A stretch of DNA of 6,788 nt from Colimorpha sp002372855 (GCA_946621635.1 CAMOOR010000080.1:1-6788); one strand, 5' to 3'. Counted from the stretch's first letter, positions 1-6,787 are shown. Made by a program: numbers and translations. Notes: generated by a model from the sequence alone, not told the origin.

Positions 1-12
1 AAATCTTTTTGC

Positions 13-20
13 TATCTTTG
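13..20 (+). promoter_or_regulatory. Bacteroidota-type -7 promoter element upstream of the flippase gene
   Basis: The bases TATCTTTG match the Bacteroidota primary sigma factor -7 consensus TAnnTTTG exactly and are followed by CA. The -33 element would lie left of the window, so only half the promoter can be judged. Transcription would begin a few bases downstream, around 24-28, leaving a leader of roughly 90 bases before the ATG at 115. The same TATCTTTGCA string, also preceded by a T-run and a G, occurs just upstream of prfA at 4300, which supports both as real promoters. Confidence 0.7.
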
Positions 21-114
21 CACAACTGTGTTGCACTTGATAGTTGAATCTACGTAATCGCCAATATCATTTTCGATACAATATTTTAATGATTGCTGCG
101 TTATCAAAGTCATT

Positions 115-1614
115 ATGGGAGTAATAGCACGACAAAGTATCAAAGGGGCGATGGCCAACTATCTTGGGGTGGCCATTGGTTTCTTTGTCTCCTTTTTCGT
201 ACTGACGCGCTACCTGACGCAGGAGGAAATCGGCCTCACTCGCGTCATGGTCGATGCCGCCCTGCTCTTCTCCTCCCTCGCCCAGCTGGGCACCAACGCC
301 AGCATCGTCCGTTTCTTCCCGTGGTTCAAGAGCGAGAAATCGGAAACCTCCATCCCCAACCACGGCATCTTCGGTCTCAGCGTGCTGGTGCCGCTGGCGG
401 GCTTCTCCCTGTTCGCATTGGCATTCCTCCTCTTCCGGGAACCCCTGTTGACGGTCTACGCCAAGAACTCGCCCCTGATTGCCGACTACTTCTACCTTGT
501 GCCCATGCTGACCTTCTTCGCGCTGTACACCACCGTGTTCGAAACCAACGCCTCGGTGCTGCTGCGCATCACGGTGCCCAAACTGGTGCGCGAAGTCGGC
601 ATACGCCTCTTCAACCTGGCGGCCTACCTGCTCTACGGCTACGACCTCATCTCGCTCGATGTCTTCGTGTGGCTCTTCTGCGGCAGCTACGGCCTGGCCA
701 TGGTACTCAACCTGATGTACCTGCGCAGCCTGGGCCGTATATCGTTCCGCATCGACCGCAACTTCCTCGACCGCGGCAAGGTGCGCGAGATGGCACGCTA
801 CTCCCTCTTCATGACCGCCACGGTGCTCGCCGGCAACATACCCCTCTTCAACTCCCTCTTCCTCGGCGCCAAGGCGGGCCTGGCGCTGACGGGCGTCTAC
901 ACCATAGCGTCCTACATCGCCAACGTCGTCGAGGTGCCCTACCGCAGCCTCGGTGCCATCTCCCGTCCGGTGATAGCCACCGCCGTCAAGGAGGAGGACT
1001 GGGCCGAGGTCAACCGCCTCGGCAAGCAGGTCAGCCTCCACCAGTTCATCGTCAGCATCTCCATCCTCTACCTCATCTACATCAACCTCGACACCCTCTT
1101 CGCCCTTATCCCCAACGGCGCAGACTATGCCGCGGGCAAGAGCGTCGTCCTCATCCTCGGCCTGGCCAAGGTGGTCAACTCCTCCCTCTCCGTCTGCACC
1201 GACATCCTCAACTTCTCGAAGCACTACGCCTGGAGCCTCCTCTATATCGCCATCCTCACCCTCACAGCCATCGGCCTCAACAACGCCCTTATCGGTCCCG
1301 ACAGTGCCATCGAGGGTGCCGCCGGCGCCACACTGATCTCCTACCTAGCCTACTTCGCCCTGCTGATGCGCCAACTGTGGCACGAGGACGTCAACGTCCT
1401 CACCTGGGGGCACCTCAAGATGGTGGCCATCATGACGGCCTTGGCGGCGCTCTACGTGGCATGGACCGCCATCGCCGAACCCGCCCTGGGCATGCACCCC
1501 CTCCTGGCCGCCGTGGTGCGCACCGCCATCCTCGGCGCCCTGCTGGCGGCAGCCATCCTGGGGTGGAAGGTGTCGCCGACGGTGAACGCGGCGGTGAAGA
1601 AATTGAAAAAATAA
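115..1614 (+). CDS. Oligosaccharide/polysaccharide flippase family membrane protein (MOP superfamily, Wzx-like)
   Basis: This 499-residue protein is hydrophobic almost throughout, with about 12-14 predicted membrane helices judged by eye (for example near residues 11-33, 84-107, 124-141, 181-203, 311-334, 343-365, 369-392, 400-420, 436-455 and 463-484). It ends in a short basic tail (KKLKK). The length, helix count and N-terminal pattern (an SIKG-like start, then YLGVAIGFF, LTRYLTQEEIGL and RFFPWF) fit the Bacteroidota 'lipopolysaccharide biosynthesis/flippase' proteins related to Wzx. In that family the protein moves lipid-linked sugar units from the cytoplasmic to the periplasmic face of the inner membrane. 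The substrate cannot be deduced, and no glycosyltransferases are visible in the window. The ATG at 115 is the first in frame that gives the family-like N-terminus; there is no Shine-Dalgarno sequence, as usual for the phylum. The gene ends in TAA, and the next gene starts 39 bases later, suggesting co-transcription. A MATE-type exporter of another substrate is a less likely alternative. Confidence 0.85.
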   Translation: MGVIARQSIKGAMANYLGVAIGFFVSFFVLTRYLTQEEIGLTRVMVDAALLFSSLAQLGTNASIVRFFPWFKSEKSETSIPNHGIFGLSVLVPLAGFSLFALAFLLFREPLLTVYAKNSPLIADYFYLVPMLTFFALYTTVFETNASVLLRITVPKLVREVGIRLFNLAAYLLYGYDLISLDVFVWLFCGSYGLAMVLNLMYLRSLGRISFRIDRNFLDRGKVREMARYSLFMTATVLAGNIPLFNSLFLGAKAGLALTGVYTIASYIANVVEVPYRSLGAISRPVIATAVKEEDWAEVNRLGKQVSLHQFIVSISILYLIYINLDTLFALIPNGADYAAGKSVVLILGLAKVVNSSLSVCTDILNFSKHYAWSLLYIAILTLTAIGLNNALIGPDSAIEGAAGATLISYLAYFALLMRQLWHEDVNVLTWGHLKMVAIMTALAALYVAWTAIAEPALGMHPLLAAVVRTAILGALLAAAILGWKVSPTVNAAVKKLKK

Positions 1615-1653
1615 TCGAAACCCATCAACCATAATACACAAAACACTATTACT

Positions 1654-4218
1654 ATGAAACGAATACTATTCCTGATTGCACTGACGGTCTTGGGGCTGAC
1701 GGCACAGGGGCAGCTGGACCCCGACTGCCCGGGCTTCCGCAACACAACGTCGTTCAGCACCGGCAGCTCCTTCTATTATTGGACTGCGCGCGTAGGCGAC
1801 CGCATATCGTCGGGAGCGTCCACCGGCTACACCGTCTACAGCACCTGCGCCGCCAGCAACTGTCCCGACATCACCGGCCACAACAACATCATGGCGGCCA
1901 GCCTCAACACAGGTTCCGATGCGGGCATCAACTGTTGCAACCACGGCAACCTCTGGGATGCCGCCCAGGACCACCGGTTCATGATCATCACCGGCGTCAA
2001 CTCCGGCACCGACGAGCTGACGGTGAACAACGGAGTGGGCATGCCGCGGATACCGCCGGGATACATGACGAGCATCCGCCTGGGCGACCCCCGGTCGTCG
2101 TATCAGGGTGCAGCCTACAGCTCCAACTGGAGCTCGAGTGCCCCCAACAAAAGCTCCGAAGCGCTGTTCTACACCATGCGTGTAACGCCCATGAACGCCC
2201 TGCTGATCATCAACTATGCCGTAGTGGGACGATGCTACGACCACACCCCCGACGTGGCAGGCGAGTTCATGATCCGGGTTGTCAAACAGAACGACGACGG
2301 TTCCTGGCCCAACGCCCCCATCAACGACTCGATGTGGTTCCGCATCTCGGCGCCGCCGATTCCCTCTTCGGGAGTCCCCGATGCACCGTGGATGATGGGC
2401 CGCCCGGGGACATCCTGTGCCTCGACAACCTGCGCCTACGTCTACAAACCGTGGACCAAGGTGGCCATCAGCGTGAACAAATTCCTATACCAGAACATCC
2501 GCATAGAGTTGTACACCTCCGACTGTGTGCCGACGGTGGACCCCATCTACGCCTACATCAGCGGCGACTACCAGCCGATGCGCATCGACTCGTCGGGCTG
2601 CGCCAGCGCCGAGAGCAGCACCATCACCACCCTCTCCGCCCCTCGGGGGCTGCTGTCCTACCAGTGGTTCGTAGCCACCCGGGGCCTGGAGACCGACCTC
2701 AACAACACCTTCCACATGGACTCCGTGTCCTTCCGCCCGGTATCCGAGGTGAGCGACACCAACACCTACTCGCCCACGCTGGCCGACTTCGTGGTCACCG
2801 AGGGCCCCGACTCCGGCGACACCATCCCGCAGCAGACCTTCATGTGCGTGATGACCTCCGCCCTCGACCCCGCCAAACCCATCACCTCGCGCGTCTACGC
2901 CAACGTAACCAACAACAAGCCTACTCCCTACGCCACCGCCGTATCCGACTGCAACCTTTCGGTGCAGCTCACAGAAGAGTGCATCACCTACAACGAAAAC
3001 AACATCGACAACGACTCGACCCGCTGGATCGTCTACAGCGACACCCTCTGCACCTCCGTGCTCGACACCCTCTGGGGCCGGCAGGTGAACTACCGTTTCC
3101 CCACCGACGGCTACTACAAGGTCGGCATGCGCGTCAAGGTTGCCGGAGCCGACTGCGGCGCCTCGACCACCATAGTGGTGCGCGCCCTGCAGGCACACCC
3201 CGCCACCATCGAGCTGGAGGAGGACATCGTCTGCGAAGGCGAGCAAGCCGAAGTGCGCTGCACCTCGCAGTGCCACATGGAGAAGGAGTGGCACATCGGC
3301 GACAGCATCCTGCGCCCCTCGCCCTACACCCCCCTGGACACCGTCCGCTGGTGGCCCGCGCTGGGCACCACCTACATCACCCTCACCACCACCATCGACT
3401 CCCTCTGCCCCGCCACCACCAACATCACCCTCACCGCCCTGGGCAACACCACCGTCACCTCCGACGCCCCCAACTCCATCCTCTGCCGTGGCGACTCCAC
3501 CCTGCTCAGCGCCAGCGGCGTCATGTCGCCCGTATGGCTCTCCACCCCCTACGACACCCTCCTGGGCAACGGCGGCGGACGAGAGGAGGTCTACGTCTCG
3601 CCGCAGGTCACCACCACCTACATGGTGCAACCCTCGCAACCCACACGGTGCATGCAGAACGCCTCACCCATCACCATCGTCGTCCTCCCCTACCCCGAAC
3701 CCACCATCTGGACCTCGCGCCCCAGCCTCGACCTCACCAACCCCACACTCAACATCGAGGACCGCTCGCCCTACAGCACCTCGTCGCACTGGCTCTTCAG
3801 CGACGGCCTCACAGCCACCGGCAACCACATCAGCCACAACTTCGGCGTCTCCGCCGACTCCGTCACCATCACCCTCAACGCCTGCAACGAGGAACGCTGC
3901 TGCGCCGACACCACCATCGCCCTGCCCGTCACCGTCACCACCTTCTGGCTCCCCAACGCCTTCACCCCCTGGGAGGTCAACAACAACCGCTTCACCTACA
4001 GCACCACCCTCAACCTCCTGACCTTCGAACTCCACATCTACGACCGCCACGGCCTGCTGGTCTACCACTCCACCGACCTCCAGCCGCAGTGGGACGGCAC
4101 CGACCTCTCCGGCAACCCCTGCCCCCAGGGAGCCTATGTCTACCACTACGCCTACACCGAAGCCACCGAGCCCGACCGCCTGCACCAGGGACAGGGAACC
4201 GTCACCCTGCTCCGATAA
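1654..4218 (+). CDS. Large secreted Ig/PKD-like protein with type B T9SS sorting domain (gliding motility-associated C-terminal domain)
   Basis: This 854-residue protein opens with a Sec signal peptide (Lys-Arg, hydrophobic core, cleavage near residues 18-20). Residues about 21-305 form a beta-rich domain with landmarks I recognise from large Bacteroidales surface proteins: RIPPGYMTSIRLG (132-144), NALLIINYAVV (181-191), and SDCVP...YAYISGDYQPM ending at 309. Ig-like units follow, at about 310-420, 516-596 (starting at a VCEGE motif) and 597-678 (LCRGDSTLLSASG to VSPQVTTTYMV). A PKD-like unit sits at about 679-760, containing HWLFSDG and a CC pair. Residues 764-854 match the type B sorting domain: LPNAFTP (766-772), IYDRHG (795-800), WDG (813-815), GAYVYHY and a final GTVTLLR. 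Proteins with this tail cross the outer membrane by the T9SS and are usually surface-held or released with help from a PorP/SprF-like partner, which is not in this window. Hand count gives 25 cysteines, so disulfides are likely. No catalytic motif was seen; an adhesin or structural role is an inference. Confidence 0.85.
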   Translation: MKRILFLIALTVLGLTAQGQLDPDCPGFRNTTSFSTGSSFYYWTARVGDRISSGASTGYTVYSTCAASNCPDITGHNNIMAASLNTGSDAGINCCNHGNLWDAAQDHRFMIITGVNSGTDELTVNNGVGMPRIPPGYMTSIRLGDPRSSYQGAAYSSNWSSSAPNKSSEALFYTMRVTPMNALLIINYAVVGRCYDHTPDVAGEFMIRVVKQNDDGSWPNAPINDSMWFRISAPPIPSSGVPDAPWMMGRPGTSCASTTCAYVYKPWTKVAISVNKFLYQNIRIELYTSDCVPTVDPIYAYISGDYQPMRIDSSGCASAESSTITTLSAPRGLLSYQWFVATRGLETDLNNTFHMDSVSFRPVSEVSDTNTYSPTLADFVVTEGPDSGDTIPQQTFMCVMTSALDPAKPITSRVYANVTNNKPTPYATAVSDCNLSVQLTEECITYNENNIDNDSTRWIVYSDTLCTSVLDTLWGRQVNYRFPTDGYYKVGMRVKVAGADCGASTTIVVRALQAHPATIELEEDIVCEGEQAEVRCTSQCHMEKEWHIGDSILRPSPYTPLDTVRWWPALGTTYITLTTTIDSLCPATTNITLTALGNTTVTSDAPNSILCRGDSTLLSASGVMSPVWLSTPYDTLLGNGGGREEVYVSPQVTTTYMVQPSQPTRCMQNASPITIVVLPYPEPTIWTSRPSLDLTNPTLNIEDRSPYSTSSHWLFSDGLTATGNHISHNFGVSADSVTITLNACNEERCCADTTIALPVTVTTFWLPNAFTPWEVNNNRFTYSTTLNLLTFELHIYDRHGLLVYHSTDLQPQWDGTDLSGNPCPQGAYVYHYAYTEATEPDRLHQGQGTVTLLR

Positions 4219-4225
4219 AACCAAA

Positions 4226-4288
4226 AAGACTTAAAACCACCCACTATCCACTACCCACTTAAAACTCAAAACTTAAAACTTAAAACTA
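4226..4288 (+). repeat. Degenerate heptanucleotide tandem repeat between the type B protein gene and prfA
   Basis: From 4226 to 4288 the sequence can be cut into nine consecutive 7-base units without a gap. The last seven (4240-4288) all have ACT at unit positions 4-6; units at 4240, 4247 and 4254 are of the CCCACTA/CCCACTT kind, and those at 4261, 4268, 4275 and 4282 are of the AAAACTT kind. The first two units (4226 AAGACTT, 4233 AAAACCA) fit less well. The array starts 7 bases after the stop codon of the upstream gene and ends 11 bases before the prfA -7 element, so it fills the place where a -33 element would lie. A heptamer period is not expected from chance A/T-richness. Confidence 0.75.
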
Positions 4289-4299
4289 AAAATTTTTCG

Positions 4300-4307
4300 T
4301 ATCTTTG
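4300..4307 (+). promoter_or_regulatory. Bacteroidota-type -7 promoter element of prfA
   Basis: TATCTTTG matches TAnnTTTG exactly and is followed by CA, as at 13-20. No TTTG or TTG is present at the usual -33 distance, because that region is occupied by the AAAACTT units of the heptamer repeat. Transcription is expected to start a few bases after 4307, roughly 4311-4315, which is at or next to the prfA start codon at 4316. The mRNA would therefore be leaderless or nearly so, unless prfA is also read through from upstream. Confidence 0.7.
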
Positions 4308-4315
4308 CAAATGCT

Positions 4316-5386
4316 ATGTTAGATAAATTAGAAGCCATATACGCTCGCTATCAGGAAATTGAGCAACAGATGAACGACCCGCAGGTCACTGCGGACATGA
4401 AACGCTACGTCAAACTCAGCAAGGACTACAAGGACCTGCAGCCCGTGGTCAAAGCCTACCACGAGTACAAGTCGCTCCTCGACACCATCGCCGAGTGCCG
4501 CGACCTGCTGGAAAACGAGAAGGACCCCGAGCTGCGCGACATGGCCAAAGAGGAACTCGCCGCCAGCCAGGAACGTCGCGAGAAGATGGAGGACGACATC
4601 CGCATCCTCCTCATCCCCGCCGACCCGCAGGACTCCAAGAACGCCGTCGTCGAAATCCGCGGCGGCACCGGCGGCGACGAAGCATGCCTCTTCGCCGGCG
4701 ACCTCTTCCGCATGTACACCCGCTTCTGCGAGAAGAAACACTGGAAAATCGAAGTCAACGACTTCAACGAGGGCACCTCCGGCGGCTACAAGGACATCTC
4801 CTTCACCGTCAGCGGCGACGGCGTCTACGGCCTGCTGAAGTACGAGAGCGGCGTGCACCGCGTGCAGCGCGTCCCCGCCACCGAAACCCAGGGCCGCATC
4901 CACACCTCCGCCGCAGGCGTCGTCGTGCTCCCCGAAGCCGAGGAATTCGACGTCGAACTCAACCCCGCCGACATCAAGAAGGAAATCTTCTGCGCCTCCG
5001 GCCCCGGCGGCCAGAGCGTCAACACCACCTACTCCGCCGTCCGCCTCACCCACGTCCCCACCGGCATCGTCGTCTCCATGCAGGACCAGAAAAGCCAGAT
5101 CAAGAACATGGAGAAAGCCATGGCCCTCCTCCGCACACGCCTCTACGAGCGCGAGTACAACAAATACATGGAGGAAATGTCCAGCAAGCGCAAAACCATG
5201 GTGGCCACCGGCGACCGCAGCGAGAAAGTGCGCACCTACAACTACCCCCAGTCCCGCGTCACCGACCACCGCATCGGCTGGTCCATGCACAACCTCCCAG
5301 CCTTCATGGACGGCGACATCGAGGACTGCATCGAAGCCCTCCAGCTCGCCGAGAACGCCGAGAAACTCAAAGCCTCCGTCGGTTGA
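4316..5386 (+). CDS. prfA: Peptide chain release factor 1 (RF1)
   Basis: This 356-residue cytoplasmic protein has the full class I bacterial release factor layout and is close to the E. coli length (360). The N-terminal coiled-coil region (about 1-100) is followed by the PCRF domain with GGTGGDEA at 116-123. The stop-codon reading motif PAT is at 187-189, in VQRVPATETQGRIHTSAAG. PAT, rather than the SPF of RF2, marks it as RF1, which reads UAA and UAG. The catalytic GGQ is at 231-233 in ASGPGGQSVNTT; its glutamine triggers peptidyl-tRNA hydrolysis and is normally methylated by PrmC. The C-terminal DRS(E)KVRTYNYPQSRVTDHR block lies at 300-319. The ATG at 4316 gives the expected N-terminus (KLEAIYARYQEIEQQMNDP). 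An out-of-frame ATG lies 5 bases upstream. The gene ends in TGA, which RF1 itself does not read, while the other three genes here end in TAA. It appears complete, with no missing key residue. Confidence 0.97.
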   Translation: MLDKLEAIYARYQEIEQQMNDPQVTADMKRYVKLSKDYKDLQPVVKAYHEYKSLLDTIAECRDLLENEKDPELRDMAKEELAASQERREKMEDDIRILLIPADPQDSKNAVVEIRGGTGGDEACLFAGDLFRMYTRFCEKKHWKIEVNDFNEGTSGGYKDISFTVSGDGVYGLLKYESGVHRVQRVPATETQGRIHTSAAGVVVLPEAEEFDVELNPADIKKEIFCASGPGGQSVNTTYSAVRLTHVPTGIVVSMQDQKSQIKNMEKAMALLRTRLYEREYNKYMEEMSSKRKTMVATGDRSEKVRTYNYPQSRVTDHRIGWSMHNLPAFMDGDIEDCIEALQLAENAEKLKASVG

Positions 5387-5475
5387 CACATCCGCCGTTT
5401 GCAAAAATCATGGATGGACGAAAAGAGAAATCTGAATTGTAGCACATCAAATTAATCATTTAATAAAATAAAACA

Positions 5476-6732
5476 ATGAAAAAGATTATCATTTTCCTCC
5501 TTTCGGCTGTTGCAGTTCCCGTTATTTCGCAGGCGCAGGACACACTAGTAAACCCATCTCCCTATCTGTTGTATTCAAGTTGTCTCTATCCCGATTCGGT
5601 TGCTAATATTACCAGAAATTTGCAAAGCCCCTTTATGTACGCAATAGAAAACTATGGCGAGGGTAGGCATACAATATATGGGATAGCAGTCACGGCAAAA
5701 TTCCCTATTCCGGATAAATCAAAGCTCACCTATTATGAAAGGCATAATGGCACCGTTACACTTGTCGATTCCATAGAGGGGTCAACCGTTCCCTATCCAA
5801 TTGACTACCATATCAAGCATTATAATTCTCGTTGGTGTTGGGTTTTTGACACATGCGAACCCAAGCTTGATACACTTCCATGTTTTCTCTACCTGTTCGA
5901 CACCCCCCACAAAAATGTCGACACATTTTATGTAGGTTTAAAAGCACCTCGGTCCACATGGGAGGATACAAACCAAATAAGCTTGTTTGGAACAGAGATG
6001 GCGGGGACGCCTGATTCTATGCCTTTTGCTCCTAATAGTATTGGACAAACTTTGATGATTATAAATGACGACGATGATGCCTTGAGTGCGCTGTTGCCTC
6101 TTTATTATCGCTTTAAAACTGTAGTTTCTGGTCAACTCTACCCCCTCATCGGGCTGCCGTGTACGGCACCGCAAGCACCCAGCGTTTCTGCGGAGGGCGA
6201 CAGCCTTCGGATGGAATGGGACAATGTCGGCGAATTCTACCAGCTGAGCTTCAGGAACACCGACACAGACAGCACCGCCCTGGTCTCCGACACCCTTGCC
6301 GACAACCACCACACTCTCAGCGACAGGCTCTTCGAAGCGGGAAGCTACGAGGTGCGTCTCCGCAAGGCCTGCCGCTACACCACGGCGACCTACAACACCT
6401 TGGTGTGGAGCGAATGGAGCAACCCGACAGCTTTCGCCGTCTCCGCCCATGCCGGCATCACCCCTTTGACACCTTCCCAATCCCTCTCCTTCTCCCTCCT
6501 CCCCAACCCCGCCAGGGGCAGCGTCACCATCGTGATGGATGAGCCTTCCGGGTATGGAAACGGAGAACGGCAACTTACCCTTCTCGACCTCCAGGGCCGC
6601 GAAATAGCCACCATCTCTCATCTGTCGGGCAACACCTTCTCGCTCGACCTCGGCTCCCTCGCCCCAGGCACCTACCTGATCCGCCTCACCACCCCCGACG
6701 CAACAGCCCACCAACGCCTCGTAGTGCAATAA
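5476..6732 (+). CDS. Secreted protein with Fn3-like domain and type A T9SS sorting tail
   Basis: This 418-residue protein starts with a Sec signal peptide (MKK, hydrophobic core, cleavage near A20/Q21). Residues about 22-225 form a domain I cannot name; the pattern CFLYLFDTP...VDTFYVG (within about 135-155) resembles beta-sandwich modules seen in Bacteroidales cell-surface proteins. Residues about 228-321 look like a fibronectin type III module, starting at PCTAPQAP and ending with WSEWSNP (311-317). Residues about 336-418 match the type A T9SS tail: FSLLPNPARGSVTI, LTLLDLQGREI, LDLGSLAPGTYLIRL and a final QRLVVQ. Type A tails direct outer-membrane passage and are normally cut by the PorU sortase, with attachment to anionic LPS in P. 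gingivalis. No catalytic motif is visible. The first two thirds of the gene (to about 6130) is much more A/T-rich than the remainder, and the change coincides with the start of the Fn3 module. The 89-base upstream gap has no convincing -7 element; read-through from prfA is possible. Confidence 0.8.
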   Translation: MKKIIIFLLSAVAVPVISQAQDTLVNPSPYLLYSSCLYPDSVANITRNLQSPFMYAIENYGEGRHTIYGIAVTAKFPIPDKSKLTYYERHNGTVTLVDSIEGSTVPYPIDYHIKHYNSRWCWVFDTCEPKLDTLPCFLYLFDTPHKNVDTFYVGLKAPRSTWEDTNQISLFGTEMAGTPDSMPFAPNSIGQTLMIINDDDDALSALLPLYYRFKTVVSGQLYPLIGLPCTAPQAPSVSAEGDSLRMEWDNVGEFYQLSFRNTDTDSTALVSDTLADNHHTLSDRLFEAGSYEVRLRKACRYTTATYNTLVWSEWSNPTAFAVSAHAGITPLTPSQSLSFSLLPNPARGSVTIVMDEPSGYGNGERQLTLLDLQGREIATISHLSGNTFSLDLGSLAPGTYLIRLTTPDATAHQRLVVQ

Positions 6733-6765
6733 AACACCTACCCGAGAGGTACATAATTCGGCATT

Positions 6766-6787
6766 TCTTATATCGTTCTTATATCGT
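6766..6787 (+). repeat. 11-base tandem duplication at the right edge
   Basis: The unit TCTTATATCGT occurs twice, head to tail, at 6766-6776 and 6777-6787, and the window ends one base later with the T that would begin a third copy. It lies 34 bases past the stop codon of the last gene, in A/T-rich non-coding sequence. Whether it is only a duplication or the start of a longer array cannot be seen. Confidence 0.6.

Noticed and set aside
19..35. Imperfect inverted repeat TGCA(C)AA...TTGCA just after the first -7 element
   Set aside because: It needs a bulge, has at most five pairs and overlaps the presumed transcription start, so it is too weak to call an operator or hairpin.
93..1634. A 513-codon + strand frame overlapping the flippase
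   Set aside because: It begins at a non-ATG codon and encodes a Pro/Arg/His/Gln-rich sequence typical of an out-of-frame reading of a GC-rich gene, while the overlapping frame gives a clear membrane protein.
2485..3639. A 384-codon minus-strand frame
   Set aside because: Gly/Val/Asp/His-rich shadow of the Thr-rich coding strand; no start context, domain or promoter.
1779..4262. An 827-codon + strand frame inside the large secreted protein gene
   Set aside because: His/Arg/Pro/Gln low-complexity translation without domains; the 1654-4218 frame has a signal peptide and a complete T9SS tail.
4328..5404. A 358-codon open frame on the minus strand covering nearly all of prfA
   Set aside because: It is the mirror of a conserved gene with strong C-ending codon bias, which removes stops from the antisense frame. 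The translation is dominated by Val, Ala, Gly, Asp and His with no recognisable domain.
5387..5475. Promoter for the last gene in the 89-base gap (TTTG at 5398-5401)
   Set aside because: No TAnnTTTG lies at the expected spacing downstream; the nearest candidate around 5433 does not fit the consensus.
6736..6751. Possible hairpin terminator after the last gene (TACC...GGTA)
   Set aside because: The stem is only four base pairs and no run of T follows.
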